A DNA stretch of 64,000 nt from JANNNF01 sp040385825 (GTDB taxonomy: Bacteria > Pseudomonadota > Alphaproteobacteria > Rhodobacterales > Rhodobacteraceae): the NCBI GenBank assembly GCA_040385825.1, contig JAZKGQ010000002.1, positions 62,001 through 126,000 of the forward strand. The letters run 5' to 3'. Below the pieces are notes generated by a model. The model ran no database searches. It was not told the origin of the DNA and saw only the letters and a list, made by a program, of their open reading frames with translations. Positions 15,750 through 23,866 of the stretch are shown piece by piece. The position numbers and the translations under genes are program-made. How positions within the stretch are numbered: position 1 is the first letter of the stretch; each line of letters starts with the position of its first letter.

Positions 15750-16649
15750 ATGGATTTTACGGCACGGATAGAGGCGGCGGTTGCGGCGGCGATCCAGCGG
15801 GGGCAGGGCCAAATGAGTCAGGGCGCGCCGGGGGCGGGTCCGGGCAGGCTGGCCTCGGCGCTGGATTATGGGGTGACACCGGGGGGGGCGCGCATCCGGC
15901 CCACGATCCTGACGGCGGTGGCGGTGGCCTGCGGCGATGATCGTCCGGGCCTGACCGATGCGGCGGCGGCGGCGCTGGAACTGATCCATTGCGCCAGTCT
16001 GATCCATGATGATCTGCCCTGCTTTGACGATGCCGAGATCCGGCGTGGCAAGCCCTCGGTCCACCGGGCCTATGGCCAGCCGCTGGCGGTTCTGGCGGGG
16101 GACAGCCTGATTGTGCTGGGATTTGAGGTGCTTGCCCGCGCTGCAGGCGATGCGCCCGACCGGGCGGTGCGGCTGATATCCACGCTGGCGCAGCGGACGG
16201 GCATGCCGATGGGCATTTGCGCAGGGCAAGGGTGGGAATCCGAGAGCCATGTGAATTTGCAGGCCTATCACCGGGCCAAGACCGGGGCGCTGTTCATGGC
16301 GGCAACCCAGATGGGCGCGCAGGCGGCAGGGCAGGATGCCGAGCCGTGGGAAGAACTGGGTGCGCGGATCGGCGCTGCGTTCCAAGTGGCGGATGATCTG
16401 AAGGACGCGCTGGAAGGTGTTGAGTCCATGGGGAAACCCGGTGGGCAGGATGCCGTTCACAACCGCCCTTCGGCGGTGGCCGACATGGGCGTGGCAGGTG
16501 CGGCGCGGCATTTGCAGGATATTCTGGGCGGGGCCATCGCCTCGATTCCGTCCTGCCCCGGCGAGGCGGTTCTGGCCGGGCTGGTGCGGGCCTATGCGCG
16601 GCGGATGGTGCCTGCCGGGGTGGCGCAGATCGTGGCGGGGGTGCGGTGA
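15750..16649 (+). CDS. crtE: Geranylgeranyl diphosphate synthase
   Basis: A 299-aa trans-prenyltransferase making GGPP, the branch point for phytoene and the bacteriochlorophyll tail. The first Asp-rich motif DDLPCFDD is at about residues 87-94, followed by RRGKPSVHRAYG, and the second motif FQVADDLKD lies in the C-terminal half. I chose ATG 15750, with an AAAGGG ribosome site, over an upstream TTG at 15696 that would start beside the PpsR site. The stop overlaps the crtF GTG. It is the first gene of the superoperon running through bchCXYZ into puf. Confidence 0.96.
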   Translation: MDFTARIEAAVAAAIQRGQGQMSQGAPGAGPGRLASALDYGVTPGGARIRPTILTAVAVACGDDRPGLTDAAAAALELIHCASLIHDDLPCFDDAEIRRGKPSVHRAYGQPLAVLAGDSLIVLGFEVLARAAGDAPDRAVRLISTLAQRTGMPMGICAGQGWESESHVNLQAYHRAKTGALFMAATQMGAQAAGQDAEPWEELGARIGAAFQVADDLKDALEGVESMGKPGGQDAVHNRPSAVADMGVAGAARHLQDILGGAIASIPSCPGEAVLAGLVRAYARRMVPAGVAQIVAGVR

Positions 16650-17764
16650 CCGATGCCGCCAGCGGCGGCCGGGCGGGGCCTGGGCTGCCTGCGCGGCAAA
16701 GCCTTGGGGTGCGGCTGGCCCTGTCGCCGTGGTTTCACCGCGTGGCGGGCCGGGTGCCGGGGCTGAAGCATCTGGCACGGTCCGAAGGGGCGGCGCTGTT
16801 CGAGGTGGTGCAGGGCTTCGTGCGCTCGCAGGCGCTGCTGGCGCTGGTGGAATTGCGCCTGCTGCACCGGCTGGCGGAAGGCCCGGCCAGCCTTGCGGCC
16901 CTGGCGGGCGGGGGCGGTCTGCCGCCTGATCGGCTGGCTGTGCTGTTGCAGGCGGGGGCGGGGTTGCGTCTGCTGCGCCGCCGGGGCGATCTGTGGCACC
17001 TGACCCCGCGCGGGGCCGCCTTTCTGACCGTGCCGGGGCTTGCGGCCATGGTGCGCCACCATCCGGTGCTTTACCGCGATCTTGCTGATCCTGCTGCCTT
17101 TTTCCGGGGAGAAACCCAGCCGGAACTGGCGCGTTTCTGGCCCTATGTCTTTGGTGCGGCGGGCGGGGTCGATCCTGCGGTGACGGCACAATATTCGGCG
17201 CTGATGGCCGACAGTCAGGCGCTGGTTGCTGCCGACACGCTGGCGCTGGTCGATTTTCGCCGCGTTCGCCATCTGCTGGATGTGGGCGGCGGCACCGGCG
17301 CGTTTCTGGCGGCGGTGGCCGCGGCGCATCCCGGTCTGGCGCTGACGCTGTTCGATCTGCCGGCCGTGGTGGCTGGGGTGCCTGCGCCCTTGGCGGCCCG
17401 GTTGACCATTCATCCGGGGTCGTTCCGCGATGACCCGCTGCCCCTGGGGGCCGATGCCATCAGCCTGATCCGGGTGCTGTATGATCATGGCGATGCGACA
17501 GTGCTGGCCCTGTTGCGCGCGGTGCATGCCGCGCTGCCGCCCGGTGGCAGGGTGGTGATTTCGGAACCGATGTCGGGCGGGCTGCGGCCCGATCCGGCGA
17601 CCGATGTGTATTTCGCGGTCTATACTCTGGCGATGCAGACCGGGCGCACAAGGTCTGCCCCCGAGATTGCCGCGCTGCTGCGCCAGGCGGGGTTCGAGGC
17701 GCCGGAAATCCGCAGGGGATTCCGGCCCTTTGTCACCTCGGTTGTCTGTGCGGTGCGGAAATAG
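16646..17764 (+). CDS. crtF: Hydroxyneurosporene O-methyltransferase
   Basis: A 372-aa SAM-dependent methyltransferase that methylates the C-1 hydroxyl of hydroxyneurosporene/demethylspheroidene. The plant-type O-methyltransferase organisation is visible: an N-terminal winged-helix dimerisation domain (VVQGFVRSQALLALVELRLL), then the SAM motif LLDVGGGTGAFLAAVAAAHP and the LFDLPAVV and RVVISEPM blocks. The GTG start overlaps the crtE stop (GTGA), so the pair is translationally coupled. Two PpsR-type operators follow before bchC, forming an internal superoperon promoter. Confidence 0.95.
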   Translation: MTDAASGGRAGPGLPARQSLGVRLALSPWFHRVAGRVPGLKHLARSEGAALFEVVQGFVRSQALLALVELRLLHRLAEGPASLAALAGGGGLPPDRLAVLLQAGAGLRLLRRRGDLWHLTPRGAAFLTVPGLAAMVRHHPVLYRDLADPAAFFRGETQPELARFWPYVFGAAGGVDPAVTAQYSALMADSQALVAADTLALVDFRRVRHLLDVGGGTGAFLAAVAAAHPGLALTLFDLPAVVAGVPAPLAARLTIHPGSFRDDPLPLGADAISLIRVLYDHGDATVLALLRAVHAALPPGGRVVISEPMSGGLRPDPATDVYFAVYTLAMQTGRTRSAPEIAALLRQAGFEAPEIRRGFRPFVTSVVCAVRK

Positions 17765-17784
17765 CGGTCTGTTTGCAGCAAAAC

Positions 17785-17802
17785 TGTCTAATTAAATTGA
17801 CA
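17785..17802. promoter_or_regulatory. PpsR/CrtJ-type operator, first of the bchC pair
   Basis: TGTCTAATTAAATTGACA fits TGT-N12-ACA. It is separated by exactly 8 bp from the second site at 17811, the spacing described for cooperative CrtJ binding at the Rhodobacter bchC promoter. Confidence 0.9.
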
Positions 17803-17810
17803 GTCGAGTA

Positions 17811-17828
17811 TGTAAGCATAAAGTTACA
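17811..17828. promoter_or_regulatory. PpsR/CrtJ-type operator, second of the bchC pair
   Basis: TGTAAGCATAAAGTTACA fits TGT-N12-ACA. It lies 63 bp upstream of the bchC GTG; centre-to-centre distance from the partner is 26 bp, which puts both sites on nearly the same helix face. Confidence 0.9.
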
Positions 17829-17891
17829 CTCAGGCCTCTGACCCGTCATGCGACTCTGTTGCGGGGGCGGGGCGGCCAAAGGGGGGGTGCT

Positions 17892-18836
17892 GTGCAGACA
17901 ACCGCTGTGATCTTGTCGGGACCGAACCTGCTGGGGCTGCAAAGCCTGCGGCTGGTCGATCCGGGGGCGGATGATCTGGTGGTGGACATTGCCTTTTCCG
18001 GTATCTCGACCGGCACGGAAAAGCTGTTCTGGTCGGGCCGGATGCCCGCCTTTCCCGGCATGGGCTATCCGCTGGTGCCGGGCTACGAGGCGGCAGGCGT
18101 GGTGGTCGAGGCCGGGGCCGCGACCGGGTTCCGCGCGGGCGATCATGTGTTCGTGCCGGGGGCCAACTGCTTTGCCGGCGATGTGAAGGGCCTGTTCGGC
18201 GGCGCGTCGCGGCGGCTGGTGACAAAGGCCGCGCGGGTGGCGCGGATCGACGGCGGCATGGGGGCCGAAGGCGCGCTGCTGGCGCTGGCCGCAACCGCCC
18301 GGCATGCGCTGGCGGGATTCGACACGGCGCTGCCCGATCTGATCGTGGGGCATGGCACCCTGGGGCGCCTGCTGGCCCGGCTGACACTGGCGGCAGGCGC
18401 GCCCGCGCCAACGGTGTGGGAGGTGAACCCCGACCGTCGCGGTGGTGCCGTGGGCTATGAGGTGATCGACCCCGACAGCGACACCCGCCGCGATTACCGC
18501 GCCATCTATGATGCCAGCGGGGCGAACGGCTTGCTCGACAGTCTGATTTCGCGTGTGGCGAAGGGCGGTGAGATCGTGCTGGCCGGGTTCTACACCGATC
18601 CGGTGTCCTTCGCCTTTCCGCCCGCCTTCCTGCGCGAGGCCCGTATCCGCATCGCCGCCGAATGGCAGCCCGAAGACCTGACCGCCACCCGCGCGCTGAT
18701 CGACGCGGGCGCGCTGAGCCTGTCGGGCCTGATCACCCACACCCGCCCCGCGACCGATGCACCTGCCGCCTATGCCACCGCGTTTACCGACGCGGCCTGC
18801 CTGAAAATGATCCTCGATTGGAGTGGCCACGCATGA
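17892..18836 (+). CDS. bchC: Bacteriochlorophyllide a dehydrogenase (3-hydroxyethyl oxidation)
   Basis: A 314-aa zinc-less MDR-type alcohol dehydrogenase that oxidises the C-3 hydroxyethyl group to acetyl, the last ring modification of bacteriochlorophyllide a. Family features are the SGISTGTEKLFWSGRMP segment, GMGYPLVPGYEAAGVV, and a Rossmann region IVGHGTLGRLLARLTLAAG. I chose the GTG at 17892 with the purine-rich run AAAGGGGGGG as ribosome site; the TTG-initiated extension to 17859 has no support. The stop overlaps bchX (ATGA). Controlled by the twin PpsR-type operators and by readthrough from crtEF. Confidence 0.95.
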   Translation: MQTTAVILSGPNLLGLQSLRLVDPGADDLVVDIAFSGISTGTEKLFWSGRMPAFPGMGYPLVPGYEAAGVVVEAGAATGFRAGDHVFVPGANCFAGDVKGLFGGASRRLVTKAARVARIDGGMGAEGALLALAATARHALAGFDTALPDLIVGHGTLGRLLARLTLAAGAPAPTVWEVNPDRRGGAVGYEVIDPDSDTRRDYRAIYDASGANGLLDSLISRVAKGGEIVLAGFYTDPVSFAFPPAFLREARIRIAAEWQPEDLTATRALIDAGALSLSGLITHTRPATDAPAAYATAFTDAACLKMILDWSGHA

Positions 18837-19834
18837 ACGACGTACCCAGCCTGAAGGACTTCGACGCGCGGTTGCGGGACGAGGCGCATGAGGAACCGAC
18901 GCTGGAGGTGCCGCAGGCCCCGCCCACCAAAAAGACGCAGATCATTGCAATCTATGGCAAAGGCGGCATCGGCAAGTCGTTCACCCTGGCCAATCTCAGC
19001 CACATGATGGCCGAAATGGGCAAGCGCGTGCTGCTGATCGGCTGCGACCCCAAGTCTGATACCACCAGCCTGCTGTTCGGCGGCAAGGCGTGCCCCACGA
19101 TCATCGAAACCTCGACCCGCAAGAAACTGGCGGGAGAGGAGGTCAAGATCGGCGACGTTTGTTTCAAGCGCGGCGGCGTGTTCGCGATGGAACTGGGCGG
19201 GCCAGAGGTCGGTCGCGGCTGCGGCGGCCGGGGGATCATCCACGGGTTCGAGCTGCTGGAAAAGCTGGGGTTCCATGACTGGGATTTCGACTATGTGCTG
19301 CTCGATTTTCTGGGCGACGTGGTCTGCGGCGGGTTCGGATTGCCGATTGCGCGGGACATGGCGCAGAAGGTGATCCTGGTCGCCTCGAACGATCTGCAAA
19401 GCCTGTATGTCGCCAACAACGTCTGTTCGGCGGTCGAATATTTCCGCCGTCTGGGTGGCAATGTCGGCATCGCGGGGCTGGTGATCAACAAGGATGACGG
19501 CACCGGCGAGGCTGCGGCCTTTGCCGAGGCAGTGAAGATCCCGGTGCTGGCGGCCATTCCGCAGGACGATGATCTGCGCAAGAAAAGTGCGAACTATCAG
19601 ATCGTTGGCAGCTATGACAGCCAGTGGGGGCCGCTGTTTGCCGCCCTTGCCGAGGCCGTGGCGATTGCCCCCCCGGTGCGGCCAGCCCCCCTGACGCAGG
19701 ACGGATTGCTGGGCCTGTTTTCCGCCGAGGCCACGGGGGCCGATTTCGTGCTGACCCCCGCCACCGACATGGACATGCGCGGCAAGAATGCGGTCGCCAG
19801 ACCGTCGCTGGAAGTGGTGTATGACGATGTGTGA
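18833..19834 (+). CDS. bchX: Chlorophyllide reductase iron protein subunit
   Basis: A 333-aa nitrogenase-NifH-like ATPase that passes electrons to BchYZ for reduction of the chlorin C7=C8 bond. The P-loop GKGGIGKS is at about residues 43-49; the Cys in VGRGCGGRG and the Cys in DVVCGGFGLP are the expected ligands of the subunit-bridging [4Fe-4S] cluster. ATG 18833 overlaps the bchC stop (ATGA); the long upstream in-frame extension lies inside bchC. A 23-codon frame starts over its stop codon and leads into bchY. Confidence 0.97.
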   Translation: MNDVPSLKDFDARLRDEAHEEPTLEVPQAPPTKKTQIIAIYGKGGIGKSFTLANLSHMMAEMGKRVLLIGCDPKSDTTSLLFGGKACPTIIETSTRKKLAGEEVKIGDVCFKRGGVFAMELGGPEVGRGCGGRGIIHGFELLEKLGFHDWDFDYVLLDFLGDVVCGGFGLPIARDMAQKVILVASNDLQSLYVANNVCSAVEYFRRLGGNVGIAGLVINKDDGTGEAAAFAEAVKIPVLAAIPQDDDLRKKSANYQIVGSYDSQWGPLFAALAEAVAIAPPVRPAPLTQDGLLGLFSAEATGADFVLTPATDMDMRGKNAVARPSLEVVYDDV

Positions 19835-19898
19835 TCTCGAAGCCCTCGCCCGTCTGGAAGCCGCCCTGCGCGCCCTTGCCAAAGGGGGCCGGGGATGA
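19827..19898 (+). CDS. Possible 23-aa coupling peptide between bchX and bchY
   Basis: An ATG inside the last codons of bchX opens a frame reading MCDLEALARLEAALRALAKG and three more residues, and it stops with the TGA that overlaps the bchY ATG (ATGA). The frame thus exactly bridges the 60-nt gap. The encoded peptide looks like an amphipathic Leu/Ala helix. It has no strong ribosome site of its own and could serve as a translational relay from bchX to bchY, or be a chance frame in GC-rich DNA. Unknown to me as a named gene. Confidence 0.35.
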   Translation: MCDLEALARLEAALRALAKGGRG

Positions 19899-21469
19899 CC
19901 GAGGTTCGCTATGACAGCGCCGCCGAAACGCCGGTGACCGAAGGCATCGCAGGTGCCATGGATGCAGGTTCGCTCGATGCGCCCGCCGGGGGCGACGGGA
20001 TGGGCTGTCATGCCGGGGCGGCCACGATGCAGGCGGCAGCGCGGGCGGCGGGCAATTCCGACCTGCTGGACGGGTTTGCCGCCGATTACCCGCAAGGTCC
20101 GCATGACAAGCCGCAATCGATGTGCCCGGCCTTTGGCAGCTTGCGGGTGGGGCTGCGGATGCGGCGGGTGGCGACGGTGTTGTCGGGGTCGGCCTGCTGT
20201 GTCTACGGGCTGACCTTCGTATCGCATTTCTACGGGGCGCGGCGGTCGGTCGGCTACGTTCCGTTCAATTCCGAAAGCCTTGTCACCGGCAAGCTGTTCG
20301 AGGACATCCGCGATGCGGTGCATGAACTGGCCGACCCCGCCCGCTATGACGCGGTGGTGGTCACCAACCTCTGTGTGCCCACGGCCAGCGGCGTGCCGCT
20401 GAAGCTGCTGCCGTCCGAGATCAACGGCGTGCGGATCGTCGGCATCGACGTGCCGGGGTTCGGCGTGCCGACCCATGCCGAAGCCAAGGACGTGCTGGCC
20501 GGGGCGATGCTGAAATATGCGCGGGCGGAAGTGGAGGCAGGCCCGGTGGCAGCCCCTGAACGCGCGCGGTCGGACCGCCCGACAGTGGCCCTGATCGGCG
20601 AGATGTTCCCGGCAGACCCGATGATGATTGGCGCGATGCTGGCACCGCTTGGTCTGGCCGCAGGGCCGGTGGTGCCTTGCCGCGAATGGCGCGAGTTGTA
20701 TGCAGCCCTTGACTGCGGCGTGGCAGCGGCGATCCATCCGTTCTACACGGCGGCAATTCGCGAGTTTCACGCCGCAGGCCGCAAGGTGGTGGGGTCTGCC
20801 CCGGTCGGCATCGACGGCACCGCCGACTGGCTGCGCGCCATTGGCGAGGCCTATGGCATTGATCCTGAAAAGGTTTCGGTGGCGCAGAACATGTTCCTGC
20901 CCGCCATCAAGGCAGCACTTGCCGCCAATCCGGTCAAGGGGCGCATCACGCTGTCGGGCTATGAAGGGTCCGAACTGCTGGTCGCCCGCCTGCTGATCGA
21001 AAGCGGGGCAGATTTGGCTTACGTCGGCACCGCCTGCGCGCGCAACCAATGGTCAGAAGCTGACCGGGCCTGGCTGGAGGCCAAGGGTGTGGCGGTGAAA
21101 TACCGCGCGAGCCTGGAGGACGACTGCGCCGCGATGGAAGGCTTCCGGCCCGATCTGGCGATCGGGACGACGCCCGTGGTGCAGAAGGCAAAGGAGCTGG
21201 GCATCCCGGCCCTGTACTTCACCAACCTGATTTCCGCGCGCCCCCTGATGGGGATTGCGGGGGCGGGGTCGCTTGGCCCGGTCGTCAACGCAGCCATCGG
21301 CAACAAGGCGCGGATGGCGGGGATGCGGGCGTTTTTCGAGGGCGTGGGCACCGGCGATACGGCGGGTATCTGGGAAGGGTCGCCGAACCTGCGGCCCGAT
21401 TACCGGGCGGCGCATCAGAAGAAGCTGGACAAGGCGGCCAAGGCTGCCAAGGCGGAGGAGATGATATGA
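19895..21469 (+). CDS. bchY: Chlorophyllide reductase subunit Y
   Basis: A 524-aa NifD-like subunit of chlorophyllide a oxidoreductase. With BchZ it forms the heterotetramer that binds an Fe-S cluster and chlorophyllide. Cysteines in MCPAFGSLR, GSACCVYGL and TNLCVPTASG match the expected cluster-ligand positions. The start ATG has a strong ribosome site (AAAGGGGG) and overlaps the stop of the small upstream frame. The N terminus is low in complexity (Ala, Gly, Asp) and the C terminus ends in a Lys/Ala repeat (KKLDKAAKAAKA). It is separated from bchZ by an unusual palindromic spacer rather than by an overlap. Confidence 0.96.
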   Translation: MTEVRYDSAAETPVTEGIAGAMDAGSLDAPAGGDGMGCHAGAATMQAAARAAGNSDLLDGFAADYPQGPHDKPQSMCPAFGSLRVGLRMRRVATVLSGSACCVYGLTFVSHFYGARRSVGYVPFNSESLVTGKLFEDIRDAVHELADPARYDAVVVTNLCVPTASGVPLKLLPSEINGVRIVGIDVPGFGVPTHAEAKDVLAGAMLKYARAEVEAGPVAAPERARSDRPTVALIGEMFPADPMMIGAMLAPLGLAAGPVVPCREWRELYAALDCGVAAAIHPFYTAAIREFHAAGRKVVGSAPVGIDGTADWLRAIGEAYGIDPEKVSVAQNMFLPAIKAALAANPVKGRITLSGYEGSELLVARLLIESGADLAYVGTACARNQWSEADRAWLEAKGVAVKYRASLEDDCAAMEGFRPDLAIGTTPVVQKAKELGIPALYFTNLISARPLMGIAGAGSLGPVVNAAIGNKARMAGMRAFFEGVGTGDTAGIWEGSPNLRPDYRAAHQKKLDKAAKAAKAEEMI

Positions 21470-21513
21470 CCCGCTCCCCCTTGGGAATTGCGCCTGTGCG
21501 GGCTGCCGCCCGC

Positions 21514-21557
21514 CAAATCTTTTCGAAAAGATTTGCAAATTCCTTCGAAGGAATTTG
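21514..21557. repeat. Two abutting 22-bp perfect palindromes between bchY and bchZ
   Basis: Positions 21514-21535 (centre ATCTTTTCGAAAAGAT) and 21536-21557 (centre TTCCTTCGAAGGAA) are each perfect 22-bp inverted repeats starting with CAAAT, ending with ATTTG, centred on TTCGAA and directly joined. In RNA they would form two consecutive hairpins 22-43 nt before the bchZ start. There is no U-tract, so simple termination is unlikely; a role in mRNA processing, stability or differential expression is possible. Confidence 0.9.
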
Positions 21558-21578
21558 GATCGCGCCGCAGGTGGCGTC

Positions 21579-23060
21579 ATGCTGATTCAGGACCATGATC
21601 GCGCAGGCGGCTATTGGGGGGCGGTCTATGCCTTCTGTGCCGTCAAGGGCTTGCAGGTGGTGATTGACGGCCCGGTGGGGTGTGAAAACCTGCCGGTGAC
21701 TTCCGTTCTGCACTACACCGACGCGCTGCCGCCGCATGAATTGCCGATCGTGGTGACGGGTCTGGGCGAGGAAGAACTGGGCCGCGAAGGCACCGAAGGG
21801 GCCATGCGCCGGGCGTGGAAGGTGCTGGACCCGGCCCTGCCTGCGGTCGTCGTCACCGGGTCGATTGCCGAAATGATCGGCGGGGGTGTCACGCCGATGG
21901 GCACCAACATCCAGCGCTTTCTGCCGCGCACCATTGACGAGGATCAATGGCAATGCGCGGACCGCGCGATGACCTGGATCTTCACCGAATTCGGCATGAC
22001 CAAGGGCCGGATGCCGCCCGAAAAGCCGCGCGAGCCGCAGGACAAGCCGCGCGTCAACATTCTCGGGCCGATGTATGGCACCTTCAACATGGCGTCGGAC
22101 CTGCATGAAATCCGCAGGCTGGTGGAAGGCATCGGCGCGGTCGTCAACATGGTGATGCCGCTTGGCGCGCATCTGGCGGAAATGCGCAATCTGGTGAATG
22201 CCGATGTCAACATCGTGTTGTACCGCGAGTTTGGCCGGGGTCTGGCGCAGGTTCTGGGCAAGCCTTATCTGCAAGCGCCCTTTGGTCTGGACAGCACCAC
22301 GAAATTCCTGCGCAAGCTGGGCGAATTGACCGGGCTGGACCCCGAACCCTTCATCGAGCGGGAAAAGCATTCGACGCTGAAGCCGCTGTGGGATCTGTGG
22401 CGGTCGGTCACGCAGGATTTCTTCGGCACCGCGAACTTTGCCATCGTCGCCAATGAAACCTATGCGCGCGGAGTGCGGCATTATCTGGAAACCGATCTGG
22501 GCCTGCCTTGCGCCTTTGCCGTGGCCCGCGTGGCCGGGCAGAAGACCAACAATGAACAGGTCCGCAGCCTGCTGAAACAGCACCGGCCCCTGATCGTGAT
22601 GGGGTCGATCAATGAAAAGATGTATCTGGCAGAACTGAAGGGCGGCTTTGGGCCTGCGCCAAGTTTCATCGCGGCGAGCTTTCCCGGTGCCGCCATCCGC
22701 CGCCATACCGGCACGCCCTTCATGGGCTATGCGGGGGCGGTCTGGATCTTGCAAGAGGTGTGCAACGGCCTGTTCGAGGCGCTGTTCCACATCCTGCCGC
22801 TTGGCACCGAGATGGACTCGGCCGCCGCCACCCCCACCACGCTGCGCCGCGATTTCCCCTGGGATGTCGATGCGCAGGCCGAACTGGACCGGATCGTGTC
22901 GCAGCACCCCGTCCTGACCCAGATTTCCGCCGCCCGTACCCTGCGCGATGCCGCCGAGAAATCGGCGCTGGACCAGGGCGCCGAGCGGGTGGTGCGCGAA
23001 TTCGTCGAGGCCCTGCGCGGCCCCGGCACAGTTTCACCAAAGGGAGGAGCGACCCCATGA
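21579..23060 (+). CDS. bchZ: Chlorophyllide reductase subunit Z
   Basis: A 493-aa NifK-like subunit of chlorophyllide a oxidoreductase, partner of BchY. The N terminus MLIQDHDRAGGYWGAVYAF and IDGPVGCENLPVTSVLHYTD, with its cluster Cys, are family hallmarks; the C-terminal extension after TPTTLRRDFPWD is typical for BchZ. I chose ATG 21579 with an AGGTGG ribosome site; the TTG-initiated extension to 21555 would run from inside the palindrome. The stop overlaps pufQ (ATGA), so translation of the bch superoperon is coupled to the puf genes. Confidence 0.96.
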   Translation: MLIQDHDRAGGYWGAVYAFCAVKGLQVVIDGPVGCENLPVTSVLHYTDALPPHELPIVVTGLGEEELGREGTEGAMRRAWKVLDPALPAVVVTGSIAEMIGGGVTPMGTNIQRFLPRTIDEDQWQCADRAMTWIFTEFGMTKGRMPPEKPREPQDKPRVNILGPMYGTFNMASDLHEIRRLVEGIGAVVNMVMPLGAHLAEMRNLVNADVNIVLYREFGRGLAQVLGKPYLQAPFGLDSTTKFLRKLGELTGLDPEPFIEREKHSTLKPLWDLWRSVTQDFFGTANFAIVANETYARGVRHYLETDLGLPCAFAVARVAGQKTNNEQVRSLLKQHRPLIVMGSINEKMYLAELKGGFGPAPSFIAASFPGAAIRRHTGTPFMGYAGAVWILQEVCNGLFEALFHILPLGTEMDSAAATPTTLRRDFPWDVDAQAELDRIVSQHPVLTQISAARTLRDAAEKSALDQGAERVVREFVEALRGPGTVSPKGGATP

Positions 23061-23284
23061 GTGACTTTTCCGCAGGCGATCATGGCCACCACCATGCCCA
23101 TCACCGCAAACCTCGTGCCGAGTTCTACGCCTATTTTGCGCTGATCTTCGTGCTGGCGATCCCGTTTGGCCTGATGTTCTGGGTCTGGGGTCTGGTGACC
23201 GAACAGCGCCTGCCGACCCATGGCCCCCTGGCCCGCGCCTGGCGCGAGGCCGGGGCGGTGACGGCCGCGATCTTCCGGGCCTGA
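23057..23284 (+). CDS. pufQ: PufQ, bacteriochlorophyll synthesis regulator/carrier
   Basis: A 75-aa protein with a His-rich N terminus (GDHGHHHAHHRKPR), one long transmembrane helix (about residues 22-48) and a short cytoplasmic or periplasmic tail. PufQ is known to stimulate bacteriochlorophyll formation and has been linked to coproporphyrin/ferrochelatase control; its exact mechanism is debated. The start overlaps the bchZ stop (ATGA) and has an excellent ribosome site (AGGGAGGAG). A hairpin spans its stop codon. Confidence 0.93.
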   Translation: MSDFSAGDHGHHHAHHRKPRAEFYAYFALIFVLAIPFGLMFWVWGLVTEQRLPTHGPLARAWREAGAVTAAIFRA

Positions 23285-23422
23285 CCGCCCGGCTGTGCGA
23301 ATTCCGGGCCTGACAGCCCGGTCAACCGATCCCCGGTCACGGGGATATGTCCAAAGGGGTCGTGCGCCCGCGCCCCGGTGAGGACCGCCATTCACCCCAT
23401 CCCCGATCCTTCGGGGGCGGGG
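23275..23422 (+). promoter_or_regulatory. pufQ-pufB intercistronic region: duplicated and further hairpins
   Basis: Two near-identical 20-mers (23273-23292 and 23302-23321, differing at one loop base) each fold as CCGGGC-6 nt-GCCCGG; the first contains the pufQ stop. A third hairpin ATCCCCG/CGGGGAT is at 23329-23346, and a fourth C/G-rich one lies near 23395-23422. The 219-nt gap before pufB has no gene; the hairpins are well placed to control puf mRNA ends or processing. Confidence 0.75.
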
Positions 23423-23503
23423 CGAGACATGGAAGGGCATGCCGCCCGACCGTGAACCCGGCCGCAGGGAATGCGGCGTCAGTCTGCCGATCCGGAGGAT
23501 ATT

Positions 23504-23653
23504 ATGGCTGACAGAACCGACCTGAGTTTCACAGGTCTTACCGACGAGCAGGCGCAGGAATTGCACTCTGTCTACATGAGCGGGCTTTGGCTGTTCACAG
23601 CCGTCGCCATCGTTGCCCATCTGGCCGTGTACATCTGGCGCCCCTGGCTCTGA
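23504..23653 (+). CDS. pufB: Light-harvesting complex 1 beta subunit
   Basis: A 49-aa single-helix antenna polypeptide. The bacteriochlorophyll ligand is His39 in AIVAHLAVYIWRPWL; the second conserved His is at about residue 21 in ELHSVYMSGLW. The ribosome site GGAGGA is 7 nt from the ATG. With PufA it forms the LH1 ring around the reaction centre. Expected to be among the most abundant transcripts of the operon, since pufBA mRNA is stabilised in relatives. Confidence 0.97.
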   Translation: MADRTDLSFTGLTDEQAQELHSVYMSGLWLFTAVAIVAHLAVYIWRPWL

Positions 23654-23666
23654 GGAGGAGCATGAC

Positions 23667-23852
23667 ATGTCGAAATTCTACAAAATCTGGCTGATCTTCG
23701 ATCCGCGTCGCGTGTTTGTGGCACAGGGGGTTTTCCTGTTCCTGCTGGCCGCGATGATCCACCTCGTTCTGCTGTCGACCCCCGGTTACAACTGGCTTCA
23801 GGAAGCCGGTGCGAGGGCCCTGGCCGAACAGGGGGCGGCTCCCGCTCCGTAA
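23667..23852 (+). CDS. pufA: Light-harvesting complex 1 alpha subunit
   Basis: A 61-aa polypeptide with the alpha-type N terminus MSKFYKIWLIFDPRRVFVAQ, a single membrane helix with the bacteriochlorophyll ligand His32 (AAMIHLVLLST) and a C-terminal tail GYNWLQEAG. Strong ribosome site AGGAGGAG upstream. It follows pufB by 13 nt. A perfect 11-bp stem-loop follows its stop. Confidence 0.97.
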   Translation: MSKFYKIWLIFDPRRVFVAQGVFLFLLAAMIHLVLLSTPGYNWLQEAGARALAEQGAAPAP

Positions 23853-23866
23853 GGCGGCGCACCCCT

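Noticed and set aside
21514..21557. Palindromes between bchY and bchZ as an intrinsic terminator
   Set aside because: No U-tract follows and essential downstream genes (bchZ, puf) depend on readthrough.
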